A stretch of DNA of 64,000 bases, taken from NCBI RefSeq assembly GCF_027579695.1, contig NC_083582.1, positions 31,681,464 to 31,745,463 on the forward strand. Direction: 5' to 3'. The notes beneath the pieces were generated by a model, which searched no databases, was not told the DNA's origin, and saw nothing but the letters and a program-made list of their open reading frames with translations. Below are positions 45,881-58,066 of the stretch, piece after piece. This DNA is from Neoarius graeffei (Eukaryota; Chordata; Actinopteri; Siluriformes; Ariidae). A program made the position numbers and the translations under genes. Position 1 is the first letter of the stretch; every line of letters begins with the position of its first letter.

Positions 45881-45890
45881 TTGTGCATGT

Positions 45891-47139
45891 GATTATATAT
45901 GAAAAACACCATAACATTTCTGTATTTTGGGAGAGTTATTGGATTTGCGAATAAGATGGAGATAAGCCAAACCATATTGATCAGTACCATATCTCTGTAA
46001 CACTCTAAAATGGGCTGCACTGCTTGGAGCTCATTAATCTCATATGCTGATGTTTCTGTGTGATTACATCAATTTATACGTGTGTGGTTACATACGCATA
46101 AAAACACCAACACAGGTTCACCTGACGACTCGCCGTTCACAGCTGATTCTTGACCACGCCCCCGCTGCCGCAGTCTTTATCTTCTGTACAGTTCTCTTTA
46201 ACTGATTTTTATATCTCTGGTAATAACAGGCCAAACAAAAATGGATATTGAATAAATAATTTACAATTTAGAACCAGTGGTGTAGTTAGAGGGTGGATTT
46301 CAGGTCTGAACCCACCTTGAATTATTTCTCAGGTCCAAATGCTTATTCACAGATGGTCACCTGAACACACACACACACACAGGAGAGCTCATTATACATA
46401 CCATTTATGAATACCATTATGGTGCAATTACTGTACAAAAATGCTATTCAATCTCAAATACCGTATCATGTTTTGTGCAGCAATTGCGCTGTCATATTCA
46501 TAAATGATCATCATTGTCATTATAATGATTGTAGCAATAGGACTGAGATTAGTTCGTCCCCTGCATGATTTTATTCACACTTCCACCAGACCTGGCATCA
46601 TGTTCTGAAAGTAAAACTTCCTTAATTGTTTCTTGTGCTTTGTTGAACTTCACTGTAAAGTTAAAGTTGTTGTGGACATCATCTTTCAACACAATCATAG
46701 AAAATCCAGTATTTAGTAATAAATGAACAACACATACATGACTGAGGCATTTTTGGTTTAAAGATCATTTTTATTATGAGGCTTTCAACTAGCAGTGAAA
46801 CTGTAACAATATCATTATACACATCGTCAATAATTTCATATATTTCTTATTCTCACAGTCCAAATGAATGAATAAACACATGCATATTAGATCTATAAAT
46901 AAGATGGCTGAATTGTGATTTAAAAGATCTGTGCAACAAAGTTGGAACAACATTTCTTGTTCAGTGTTTCAAGCTGAATTAATAACAGAAATTATTCAGA
47001 AATAAAAAAAAAAAACCTAGGGATAACCATATCATGCTTTGTTTTGCAAGCTAGCTAGATGAATTAATTAATTAATACTTTAAAACTCTCCCAAATTACA
47101 AAAATTAAAAAGTAAAACATGATCACCCTTTTAACAACA
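45891..47139. other. Spacer with a truncated Gmr1-like LTR stub
   Basis: At 46108-46172 the U3 end of a Gmr1-like LTR survives on the minus strand (accacgcccccgctgccgca). The rest is AT-rich without recognised genes. Confidence 0.5.
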
Positions 47140-47461
47140 CAAACAGTTTTAAATAAAACAATTCAATAAAATTAAATAAATAGTGAGAGTAAACTGCATG
47201 TAACAGGTGAAAATGTGGCCTGAAACAGAAATGCATTGCTCATTTTTATGACTGTGATTTGAACAGAGCAACACTGAATGATGAATAGAAATTGAAACCT
47301 TTGACTGTATTTTGATGAAAAGCAACTAACAAATGAAGGAAAATACAATTCAAGCAAAAGCTGTAGGTTTAGAGTCTTTCACAACAGCCAACAGCTTTTC
47401 TTTGGTAGTTCTGGGATTTGAACTCACAATCTTCTGGTCTCCACTGTAAGACCGCAACTGA

Positions 47462-48407
47462 TTATTGATTTTGGTTTGCAGCTCGATTCACAGAGACAGC
47501 AGGGAAAAACTCCAACAGCCCGAAGAGTTGAAGCAGCTCTTCTCTGATCCACTCCCAAGCCTCGTTCTTCTCCTGCTGTAAAGTTAAATCCCAATATTTA
47601 AGCATGTCAGCGACATCAAGACACCTTTACATTGAACATCTTTCTGCCTCTGTCACAGTGTGTGTGAATGAGGGAAGTTGAGATAATTGCTGACCTTGTC
47701 GTTCTCAGTGAGATCTCTTAGTCGTTTTAAGTACAAGGGCAATCTTTTGTTCTTTTTCATTTTGTGCTTGAGCTGCGTTAAAAGAAACAAACACATCCGG
47801 AGATATAGAAAGAGTACATTACACTTGGATCACTCTTGGATCACAGAGAAAGCATTGAGAAAAGGAGCACTCACACATGAGCGTAGTCCGTTGGCCTGCA
47901 GATCCAGCATATGTAAGAAAGTGTCCAGCTTGTCCTTGTTCCAGGAGACAGAGTCCGAGTCTTCCAATAAACGAGAGACCTCGTCCAGAGTCTGAACGAT
48001 GAACCAGATCTGTTTCTCTGGCTGAGGAAGAAGGATGGAGATGAAGATGAAGGAAGAGTACACACAGGATTACAGGATCAGAACAACGATTTCTATATGT
48101 GAACACCATCATTAATATATTAGCCTGAGAATAGCTTTGGTTAAAGAACCAGCGATGCCAGTTATCCGGGATGGAGGAGTTGACGCTGATTTCCTCTCCT
48201 TGTTGGAACAAAGACAAGAGGATCCCAATGGTACATTTTCACATTTTGTTACACTGATAGATAGATAGACCTCACCATTTCTCTAAGCAGTGCTAAACAT
48301 GTCCCATGGTGCTGGTTGAATTTAAGATCGATCCATCGGCAGCTGAAGCCAGAGCTCACACTGCACAGAGTCCAAATGACACAAAGGTGCACCAAACCTA
48401 CAGACAC
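47462..48407 (-). pseudogene. Type I interferon copy 2, exon 2 splice sites lost
   Basis: Exons by comparison with copy 1: 48407-48276, 48199-48125, 48021-47875, 47772-47695 and 47575-47462. Exon 3 has two extra codons (EDSDSVSW). Exons 3-5 are open, and exon 4 is intact (KMKKNKRLPLYLKRLRDL). Before exon 2 the acceptor AG is AA (48201-48200), and after it the donor GT is GC. Using the next AG would shift the frame. Skipping the 75-nt exon would keep frame and remove 25 residues, giving about 156. The leader codon expected to be ATG is again GTG (48407-48405). An AU-rich 3' motif lies at 47173-47181. This could be a dead gene or encode an unusual isoform. Confidence 0.8.
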
Positions 48408-48521
48408 TGTATTCCCAGTATATACACTCTACTTTCCTGTACAGCACACTGTTCCTCCTAATAAGAGTGTGAAGTGCTCTACGCTTTACTATCACCATCT
48501 TGTGCACTGTTAATACTCAGG

Positions 48522-48585
48522 ATTTATAGGCAACAAGTGAGATGCACAATGCAATGAAAGTTATACGAGTCAAAATTTCACTTTC
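48522..48585 (-). promoter_or_regulatory. Interferon copy 2 promoter: ISRE and TATA
   Basis: GAAAGTGAAA (48585-48576) and TATAAAT (48528-48522) have the same spacing as in copy 1. Confidence 0.75.
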
Positions 48586-48883
48586 TGATCTAAAAAAAAG
48601 CCAAAACCAAATACCATTGTAATTCTGCAACACCACATACCACTAGGGTGTGTGTATGTGTGTTGTATATAATTGTCTCATCTTATCTCATCTCATTATC
48701 TCTAGCCACTTTATCCTGTTCTACAGGGTCGCAGGCAAGCTGGAGCCTATCCCAGCTGACTATGGGCGAAAGGCGGGGTACACCCTGGACAAGTCGCCAG
48801 GTCATCACAAGGCTGACACATAGACGCAGACAACCATTCACACTCACATTCACACCTACGGTCAATTTAGAGTCGCCAGTTAA

Positions 48884-50119
48884 AGGTCCCATGGTATGAA
48901 ATTTTCACTTTCTGAGGTTTTTTAACGTTAAAATGAGTTCCTCTGACCTTCTTAAGTCACCCCAGTGGCTAGAAATGTCATAATGTGTAAACCAAACTAT
49001 GCCCAACATTTGAGAATGGCGCGTCAAAACAGCGCGTTGATAAACTCTTCCCTTTACTACGTCAGCAAGGGAGATGATCCCCATGCCCCCCCTCTGGATT
49101 CCCACCCACTGTATGAATTGCCCGCCCAGTTGTAGTGAGGAGACCATAGAGGACACAACAACATGGCATCACCTAAGCGAGCGAAACATGGAAATTGCGC
49201 TGTACATGGATGTGACAACACAGAAAGGAGTCTGTTTTTACTGCCAACGGGAGAGCCCCTGAAGACGCAGTGGCTTAATTTTATTTACTCCAATAATACG
49301 CCGTCAAGTCTACCTAAGACGGTGTATGTTTGTCGGAAGCATTTTCCTGAGGAATGTTTCCACAACTTGGGACAGTACAGGGCAGGTTTTGCACATCAAT
49401 TGTCACTGAAGCCTGGGTCCGTACCAAGCATCCCTGCCGCATCAGCCACAAACAGCGAACAAGTAAGTGTATAACTGTTAAGTCGTTTTGCCGTGTTTTA
49501 AAATCGGTGCCACGTTAACCTTGCAATGGCTACATTAGCTGTGCAGCTAACCGCTTCCTGCAGTTAGCCAGGTACTCTGCGCTACAAAACCAAAAAGCAT
49601 GCAGCATGCTCTGTTATAATAGCCAATCAAAACAGTTTTTACAAAGACACCCACATTCTTTTTTTAAGTCACTCGTTCATTTTATTTGTTTGTTTGTTCA
49701 GTAAAAACCCAAACATTTGTTGAATTTATTTTATTTCCTCGCGTCGCACCTTAATGACATCAGCGCACGGTATTTTTCCCTTCGCAGTTTGTTCCTTCTC
49801 TCTGGCCATAGTAAGACACCCACATCCGCTTGTTCTGACCCACTGGAGGTAGCGTCACAGTGCTGTTAGCCAATCAGAGGTAACACGTTTACATGTCATG
49901 AATATTAATGATAAGACCCGCCCCCACCCTCTACCCTTCCCCGCCTCCTGCTTCTCATTAGCAAAACGACACACTGGGAAAAGGGCTGAAATGGGGCTTT
50001 CTCCCAGGAGGCTATATCTACGTGCCGAGGGTTCATTTCGAGAAAGGCTGCGGATATAACATCTGGAAACCTCCACGAGCCCGTTTAAAGCATCAACAAA
50101 CCACCATGCCATGGGTCCT
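48884..50119 (+). mobile_element. Kolobok-type DNA element (TTAA target, THAP exon)
   Basis: Begins AGGTCCCATGG and ends CCATGGGTCCT, imperfect inverted ends of about 15 bp. It is flanked by TTAA (48880-48883 and 50120-50123). The internal part has a THAP exon and then non-coding DNA, so the transposase core is deleted. Confidence 0.8.
49163..49462 (+). pseudogene. THAP zinc-finger first exon of a Kolobok-type transposase
   Basis: 100 codons from MASPKRAKHG. The C2CH finger is CAVHGC, then CRKHF, with the conserved tryptophan (TQWLNF) and the closing LKPGSVPSI motif. It ends at a consensus donor (caa|gtaagt). The domain binds element ends. No downstream exon is found before the right end. 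Confidence 0.75.
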
Positions 50120-50369
50120 TTAACCTAACCTGCATGTCTTTGGACTGTGGGGGAAACCAGAGCACCCGGAGGAAACCCACGCGGACAACATGCAAACTCC
50201 ACACAGAAAGGCCCTCGCCGGCCACGGGGCTCGAACTCAGACCTTCTTGCTGTGAGGCAACAGCACTAACCACTACAACACCTGTATATGTTTATATTTA
50301 TCTTCTCAGATTATCCTCTTTATTCATGAACTTAATTGTCTTAAATATTATTAATTTTTTTTAATCTGA

Positions 50370-50745
50370 ACTTGAGGTTATTCAGGTGACTTTCTCAACG
50401 TCACCACTGATGACGACACTATGGGCGTGGCCAGATCCCGGCAGCGTCAGGAAAAGCATACTACGTCACTAAAGAGCGTTCCAAAGCAGTGTGACACCTC
50501 GTTATCCGCACTACTTCTCCATACTATTTATTTGGTCTTCACGTCTTTCCCTGTGTGTGAGATTCACACCGGAGCTTGGAGGGAATTCCTACCGAAGAGT
50601 TGTGATGAAAGAGAAACAGAAAGCGCAGGACCTCAGACAGCGAGTGTGAAACACCACCGAAATGATGATGGACAACAAAGTGGTTTGCAGTTTGTTCATG
50701 AAGGTGAACGTTAAAACCGGAAACACGTGGGTAAGGTGAAGCCCG
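50370..50745 (+). promoter_or_regulatory. Conserved promoter-like/first-exon-like segment, copy 2
   Basis: As at 28600, but with an open frame (MMMDNKVVCSLFMKVNVKTG) running to tgg|gtaagg. The inverted third copy keeps the same frame with one change. Confidence 0.45.
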
Positions 50746-51115
50746 GCAACACATGTTGGAAAATATTCCATAATGAAGACACGTTTGGAGCCTGTTTGAC
50801 ATGTGCTCACAGATTTTAAAGCTCACTTCTAGTTTTCTGCAGTTCCCTTCAATAAAACTCCAATAAAAACAATCTCAGTACCATCCAATAATAGTTTAAT
50901 TCAGTGCCAGAACAGTAAATCCGTACAGGATCAAAATAAACACAAAAGGGAAGAAGGCAGCGGAATAACAGACAATAAAAACACCAGAGAAAACAACCAG
51001 CAAATATTGAGTTTAACAATAAATATGACATGTTTCTAGAGCTTTTCTCTTCTTTAGAGTTTAACTGTAGTCCCATATTCAATCAGCTCCACTGTAAATA
51101 ATTCAACATTAGATT

Positions 51116-51307
51116 TCAAGTCCATCCTTTTTCTTTTATGAAGATGAAAATTTCCAACAGACAGTAACACCACTGTAATGAGAAAGCAGTGTCTTTTTCC
51201 ACATCAGTCTTCATAAAATAAAAAGTAACGTCACCATCCTGTACATGGATTGTTTGTCCAGTTTTGCTTCTGATGAAATGTTCGATATCAATCCAGAACA
51301 CATTCAC
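51116..51307 (-). other. Conserved 63-residue open frame of unknown identity, copy 2
   Basis: Paralogue of 29779-29970. The frame is kept in both copies with few replacements. Confidence 0.3.
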
Positions 51308-51420
51308 ATCGATACGATTAAAGAATAACTGATTAATTTCCTTTTTCCAAGTTTACAGAAGCAACAAAAATACAATACAGAACACCTCATTTTTTTTCCC
51401 AAACAGACATTTCACAGGAT

Positions 51421-53033
51421 ATACAGTGGTGCTTGAAAGTTTGTGAACCCTTTAGAATTTTCTATATTTCTGCATAAATATGACCTAAAACATCATCAGA
51501 TTTTCACATAAGTCCTAAAAGTAGATAAAGAGAACCCAGTTAAACAAATGAGACAAAAATATTGTACTTGGTCATTTATTTATTGAGGAAAATGATCCAA
51601 TATTACATATATGTGAGTGGCAAAAGTATGTGAACCTTTGCTTTCAGTATCTGGTGTGACCCCCTTGTGCAGCAATAACTGCAATTAAACATTTCCGGTA
51701 ACTGTTGATCAGTCCTGCACACGGGCTTGGAGGAATTTTAGCCCATTCCTCCATAGAGAACAGCTTCAACTCTGGGATGTTGGTGGGTTTCCTCACATGA
51801 ACTACTCGCTTCAGGTCCTTCCACAGCATTTTGATTGGATTAAGGTCAGGACTGTGACTTGGCCATTCCAAAACATTAACTTTATTCTTCTTTAACCATT
51901 CTTTGGTAGAACGACTTGTGTGCTTAGGGTCGTTGTCTTGCTGCATGACCCACCTTCTCTTGAGATTCAGTTCATGGACAGATGTCCTGACATTTTCTGT
52001 GAGAATTCGCTGGTGTAATTCAGAATTCATTGTTCCATCAATGATGGCAAGCCATCCTGGCCCAGATGCAGCAAAACAAGCCCAAACCATGATACTACCA
52101 CCACCATGTTTCACAGATGGGATAAGGTTCTTATGTTGGAATGCAGTGTTTTCCTTTCTCCAAACATAACGCTTCTCATTTAAACCAAAAAGTTCTATTT
52201 TGGTCTCATCTGTCCACAAAACATTTTTCCAATAGTCTTCTGGTTTGTCCACGTGATCTTTAGCAAACTGCAGATGAGTAGCAATGTTCTTTTTGGAGAG
52301 CAGTGGCTTTCTCCTTGCAACCCTGCCATGCACACCATTGTTGTTCAGTGTTCTCCTGATGGTGGACTCATGACTCTCACATTAGCCAATGTGAGAGAGG
52401 CCTTCAGTTGCTTAGAAGTTACCCTGGGGTCCTTTGTGACCTCGCCGACTATTACACGCCTTGCTCTTGGAGTGATCTTTGTTGGTCGACCACTCCTGGG
52501 GAAGGTAACAATGGTCTTGAATTTCCTCCATTTGTATACAATCTGTCTGACTGTGGATTGGTGGAGTCTAAACTCTTTAGAGATGGTTTTGTAATCTTTT
52601 CCAGCCTGATGAGCATCAACAATGCTTTTTCTGAGATCCTCAGAAATCTCCTTTGTTCATGTCATGATACACTTCCACAAACGTGTTGTGAAGATCAGAC
52701 TTTGATAGATCCCTGTTCTTGAAATAAAACAGGTTGTCCACTCACACCTGATTGTCATCCCATTGATTGGAAACACCTGACTCTAATTTTACCTTCAAAT
52801 TAACTGCTAATCCTAGAGGTTCACATACTTTTGCCACTCACAGATATGTAATATTGGATCAGTTTCCTCAACAAATAAATGACCAAGTATAATATTTTTG
52901 TCTCATTTGTTTAACTGGGTTCTCTTTATCTAGTTTTAGGACTTGTGTGAAAATCTGATGATGTTTTTGGTCATATTTATGCAGAAATATAGAAAATTAT
53001 AAAAGGTTCACAAAATTTCAAGCACCACTGTAT
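51421..53033 (-). mobile_element. Tc1 element with ~215-bp inverted ends, copy 2
   Basis: Paralogue of 30085-31693. The transposase (51644 to about 52670) has WTDETK, QQDNDPKH and SPDLNPIKMLW, where the glutamate is replaced by lysine in this copy. It also has TGA at codon 3. Confidence 0.85.
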
Positions 53034-53093
53034 TTGGAATTTTGAAATAAACTTCGTCCTCTGTTTTAATAATATATTTGTCACAAAGTTGTC

Positions 53094-53095
53094 TC

Positions 53096-53134
<39 letters not shown>

Positions 53135-53135
53135 A
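53094..53135. repeat. (TTA)n microsatellite
   Basis: About 13 repeats at the right side of duplicon copy 2. Confidence 0.9.
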
Positions 53136-53376
53136 GAATCTTATGATTAAAAATATTTACATGAGCCACGTTACATTACCCAAAGTTTTCCTGTTTGTAT
53201 CTGCTTGTGCATTTTTCAATTGTGATGTTTACTTCCCATGAGCATATTTCATTTTTCAGAAGTTCATGTTGTGGTTAAACCCAGCATTTATGCAGTTTCT
53301 GAGGAGCTGTAAAGTTTTCCCAGCAAAACCCAGCACTCTTTGGGTGGGACTGGTAAACCAAATTTAACAAGAAATG

Positions 53377-53827
53377 CTGTGTATTACCCTGTTCCCCCTC
53401 ACAGTGAAAACCATACACTTTCTGTTATTATGCTGTAATGATGTACTGTGGGAACGAGAGCAAAACAGCAAAGTAACATTATGGAAATATTTAATTTCAG
53501 CTGCAGTGGGAAACAGAGCTGTCAGATTTGTGTGTTGTGAGCAGTCATGACATTGTTGGCAGTGATGTAAATGATAACATATTTATGTTGCGACAACACG
53601 ACCCATACTGCCTCAGTGTAAAGCATCATCAGATATAGAGAGAGCGCCATATGCACTGGGAAACATTCCAAGATTTAATGTAGACGACTCGTCTACATTA
53701 ATGTCTAAGACAAGTGAACTGTATATAAAGTTTGTTTTTTGTGTACATAGAGTCCTGTGATAAAGTTTAATTTGTAAACTACACACAATATGATAAACAG
53801 TAGCTAATAATAAATACAATTCATTTT
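53377..53827. other. Spacer
   Basis: No gene is recognised. A 10-bp inverted motif (gtagacgactcgtctac) lies near 53680. Confidence 0.4.
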
Positions 53828-53980
53828 TTTCGCGGTCCAAATCCTGCACTCTGATTGGCTGGCGAGCGGGTCCGTATCCTACGGTACAGACCCCAGTTAC
53901 GGAACCCGGTTACGGACCTCTGGCGACTCGCTCGTTCACAACAACAACAAACATAGTAGCATTTTTTGTCAACATTTATC
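53828..53980 (+). mobile_element. Truncated copy of the 42518 Crypton-like element
   Basis: About 150 bp match the start of the element at 42518 (ttcgcggt, ctgattggct, cgttcacaacaacaa, gtcaacattta). Confidence 0.7.
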
Positions 53981-54671
53981 TTTTTTTATAAGATGTATTT
54001 ATAAGATTATCAAATAGTTTTAAAGTTGAAGGGGTCACTGGTTGTATGCATTTATGTTTATATAGATAAATACACATAAACATGACACAGCAATATTTCC
54101 AGTGATTAAAATATAAGGTTTCTGTGCATGCTAACTTATATAGGCATAAATGAATGAAGGAATGAATGAATGGTTGTTGTTATTGTTTCACCTCATAAAA
54201 AGCTTTTATTTAGGGCCAGTTTTTAATACTGTGTTTCTGTGAGAGATAGATGGAGATAAGAGCATACATGTCAAGTTATACGGTTTCCCCGTATTTTGTA
54301 CGGGAAATGCAATTTTTTAGCTAATACGTCGTACACTGATTTTCATACGGGAAAATTATGTTTTGTATCAGAGATTTTTTCTGTTACTCCGAGAAAATTT
54401 TCTTAGCATCCACCATTTATTTTTTCAAACATGCATGCCCAATGAAACGGAACTATTTTCGATTTGTGTGGTTTTATAGTTGCACATAGTTTTCTCGGTC
54501 ATTTAAGTACATCGGCTCGGACTGCCCAGACTTCTGTGACGGCTGCAAAAGTTATGTTCTGCCAATTTCTCATAGAACACAACATCCCCCTGACTGTGGC
54601 AGACCATTTTTCACAGCTGGCAAAAAAAAATGTTTCCCGATTCAAAGACTGCACAGGTAAGCATTTGTGCG

Positions 54672-55040
54672 TCTCATCTCTCATCTCATTATCTTTAGCC
54701 GCTTTATCCTTCTACAGGGTCGCAGGCAAGCTGGAGCCTATCCCAGCTGACTACGGGCGAAAGGCGGGGTACACCCTGGACAAGTCGCCGACACATAGAC
54801 ACAGACAACCATTCACACTCACATTCACACCTACGGTCAATTTAGAGTCACCAGTTAACCTAACCTGCATGTCTTTGGACTGTGGGGGAAACCGGAGCAC
54901 CCGGAGGAAACCCACGCGGACACGGGGAGAACATGCAAACTCCACACAGAAAGGCCCTCGCCGGCCCCGGGGCTCGAACCCAGGACCTTCTTGCTGTGAG
55001 GCAACAGCGCTAACCACTACACCACCGTGCCGCCCCCGCA
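54672..55040 (-). mobile_element. tRNA-derived SINE inside the hAT relic
   Basis: Slightly shortened body; head and tail as in the other copies. The flanks share gcatttgtg. Confidence 0.8.
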
Positions 55041-55641
55041 TTTGTGTGTGGTTTTTTAAAAAGTTTTTACTGTTTGCATGTAGGAAAGCTTCCTCCATTA
55101 TCATGATAATTTAGGGAGGCGATACTGGGAGTCACCGTTTATACAACGGCAACTGTAGTTACCCGGCGATTTCGGGTTTCGCTTCCCTAAACATTTTAAT
55201 TGCTGATAGATGTTATATGTAGACACAGATGACCAACACCCGTTACTACCATCAGTTGTCAGTAAACTGGAAAAGTATTGAATGAAGAGTAATGGTGGTA
55301 ACGACTGTTGGTAACCTGTCTCTAAAATGTGTAGTAGGGGATGGAAGCAATTTAACACCATCTACATGTTTGCCGTGCTCTGATTTTCTTTTACTGACCA
55401 GAAAAATAATAGATGTATATTGGGGAAAGGTCTTCGATGTAAAAACTGCTCTGGGTGTTGCCAGGTTTCCAATGCTGAAGCAACTTTTTACTGCTTTGCT
55501 GTGCCTCCCACATAGCAATGCAGATAGTGAGAGGGCTTTTTCATTGGTTAGGAAAATTCATACTGAGGACAGAAAAAAATATGGCTGCAGACACATTAAC
55601 TGCACATCTGCAAATTAAAATGAACTGTGATGAGGAGCTAC

Positions 55642-56847
55642 GGCCCTGTCCACACGGCAACGGATTCAGGTGAATCTGATAAAATTTTTTATAGTTTCAG
55701 CCTGGCGTCCACACGGCACCGCGTTTTGAGTGCCCCAAAACGAAATCTTTTGAGATCGGGTTCCAGAGTGAAAAAATCTGGCAACGGAGCCGTTGCGAAG
55801 TCGTCTGGATGAGTAGAACGGATTTGTTTACGATGACGTCACAACCACATGACTAGAACAAGCAGCACTCTCGCGTGCATCATTCGTAACAACAGAAATT
55901 GAAATTGTTTACACATTAACCTGACTGACCTGCCAGACAGACAATTTACACCTGCTTTGATGAACAGAAAGTACAGCCTTCCACACAAAGCAACAGTTAC
56001 CTGACTATAATGGAGGCAGAGGGGAAAAGGGTCAGAAGACCCTTCAACAGACTGTTTTGTATGAACCACTGCATTGCATTCACTTTTGTATACAGCTTTT
56101 CTTTTAAATAAACAAGTAACTGAACCATCTCTTGAATTTCTTTTTTTTATTGGATAAGACTGCTTTTCAAAATGTTCACACACAATATAAAAAGTTATAT
56201 AAATTATATAAAAATGCTTTTCAAAATGTTCACACACAATAAGAAAATTAAGTTATATAAAACTATGCACACTAATAAAACTAATTTGTACACACAGAAG
56301 GCACGATTTCCTCGCGTAGTCGCAGCCATCTTCTTGTTGTTGTGTGTTTGTTCCTGTGAGTGCTTCACGTCGGGTAGAAGAAGGGGTTTATGCGTGTAAC
56401 AGACATTGCGTTGTGTTGTTCACCAGTCTTTTTATTCTGAAGAAATGAGACACAAATACACTGCTGAGGACGGGCTGCAAATATCCAGTGGCATTGGCGC
56501 TTACATTTCCAAAACGACCTGAAAGAGGCCAGCGCCTCGTTCCCATAACTACCTGCGCTCTTAAAGGGCCAGCGCAGAATTTCCCCACCACTACACACAA
56601 TGGCAAGTGGAAAAAAATAAACCCGTTACATGCACATGCGTCCTACTTCTTCTTCTATTGTTCTGGTGTCTCAGATGGGACCGTCTTACAGCGCACGTAG
56701 AGGTGTGGCATGTGTATTGCATCGTTTTCAGCAAGCATTGCGTTGCCATATGGACCTGATATTTTACTGATCCGTTGCCTATGTGGACGCGATATTTTTT
56801 TTACCTGCTAAAAAAAATCTCTTTGCCATTGTTGTGTGGATGTAGCC
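55642..56847 (+). mobile_element. Non-autonomous DNA element with cccacacgg-type ends
   Basis: Left ggccctgtccacacggcaac and right gttgtgtggatgtagcc are degenerate inverted ends. The flanking duplicate is tac or ctac. Removing the insert rejoins the hAT reading frame. The superfamily is not certain. Confidence 0.55.
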
Positions 56848-56977
56848 TACAACTGCTACCCAAGCAGTGATATTATAGCTAGTGCCAAATCTGCAACATC
56901 TTTGTACAACAAAGAACACTCCAAAAGGAATAAGATTTCAATTCTTGTTATAAATTACTGGGAAGATTTTCAATTTA

Positions 56978-57351
56978 GGCGGCACGGTGGTGTAGTGGTT
57001 AGCGCTGTCGCCTCACAGCAAGAAGGTCCTGGGTTCGAGCCCCGGGGCCGGCGAGGGCCTTTCTGTGCGGAGTTTGCATGTTCTCCCCGTGTCCGCGTGG
57101 GTTTCCTCCGGGTGCTCCGGTTTCCCCCACAGTCCAAAGACATGCAGGTTAGGTTAACTGGTGACTCTAAATTGACCGTAGGTGTGAATGTGAGTGTGAA
57201 TGGTTGTCTGTGTCTATGTGTCAGCCCTGTGATGACCTGGCGACTTGTCCAGGGTGTACCCCGCCTTTCGCCCATAGTCAGCTGGGATAGGCTCCAGCTT
57301 GCCTGCGACCCTGTAGAAGGATAAAGCGGCTAGAGATAATGTGATGTGTGT
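56978..57351 (+). mobile_element. tRNA-derived SINE with 13-bp target duplicate
   Basis: Duplicate gattttcaattta at 56965-56977 and 57352-57364. Complete head (ggcggcacggtggtgtag) and tail. Confidence 0.9.
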
Positions 57352-58066
57352 GATTTTCAATTTAACTTCATAATTTATTAATATTTTCACTTATCCTTGT
57401 TTACATAATATACTTGATGTGGTTCAGTCATCTTTAGTTGGATCTAACACTGCTTTTGGTGTCAACACTTTTTTCTCAAATGGAACTTTTACTAACCTTC
57501 CTTTACTGTTTGACATGATTTTATATAATTTATTACATGTAACCTACTATTTTAATTAACATACCCACTTAGTACTGCTGTTATATTTCAAGTAATTTTT
57601 GTTGGTGGAATGTAATATTGTAGGTGATGTCAACACTTGTCAAATAGAACTTTGTGTAATTTTTATGAACTATTTAATATTAATACATTTTATCTGCAAA
57701 ATTTACATCAATAATTCTGGTATTATTGATACAATGTATATTAAATAATTAAGTTTATAGTTCAATCATTCTCTTTAGTAGATAATTGTTCACTTGACTG
57801 TACATATAGTCCTTTTAAATTCAGTTGTTTTCTCTGGGATCTAAAATTTATTTTTATTCAGTACATGCTTATTTGATCCCTTTAACTTGATACAGTGTGA
57901 TAAATATGCCTATTACAATAGGAGTGTATAACGTGGAATAAAACAATCGGTGCTTTGGATTATATATTGGAATTTTTTTCTCATGTATAAGGGCTCATGG
58001 GTGTATGTAAGGGAAAAGTACAGATTTTGTAAGGGCATGGGGAACTAAAGGTTGACGTGTAGCTAT

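Larger units (their letters stand above)
48678..50284 (-). mobile_element. tRNA-derived SINE split by a Kolobok-type element
   Basis: SINE halves 48678-48883 and about 50120-50284 join at TTAA. Orthologous to the copy at 28181. Confidence 0.85.
47140..53376. repeat. Interferon duplicon, copy 2
   Basis: Colinear with 26510-32596. It keeps the empty sites for the solo LTR and the second SINE, and has its own Kolobok-type insertion. Confidence 0.85.
54255..58066 (+). pseudogene. hAT-type transposase relic with nested insertions
   Basis: N-terminal part near 54530-54655 (AKVMFCQFLIEHNIPLTVAD HFS type). The C-terminal hAT dimerisation segment is at about 55420-55640 (FPMLKQLFTALLCLPHSNAD, then ERAFSLVRKIHTEDRKK). 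Coding continues at 56848 after an inserted element. A SINE (54672) and a MITE-like element (55642) interrupt it, and a second SINE sits at 56978. Possible inverted ends are catacatgtcaa (54264) and ttgacgtgtag (about 58052). Borders are uncertain and the copy is inactive. Confidence 0.6.

Noticed and set aside
49855-50112. Minus-strand open frame in the Kolobok-type element
   Set aside because: No domain resemblance and no splice context; it lies in the non-coding right part of the element.
56836-57324. 162-residue open frame
   Set aside because: Most of it reads through a SINE, with only a short hAT remnant before it. Similar frames recur in every SINE copy.
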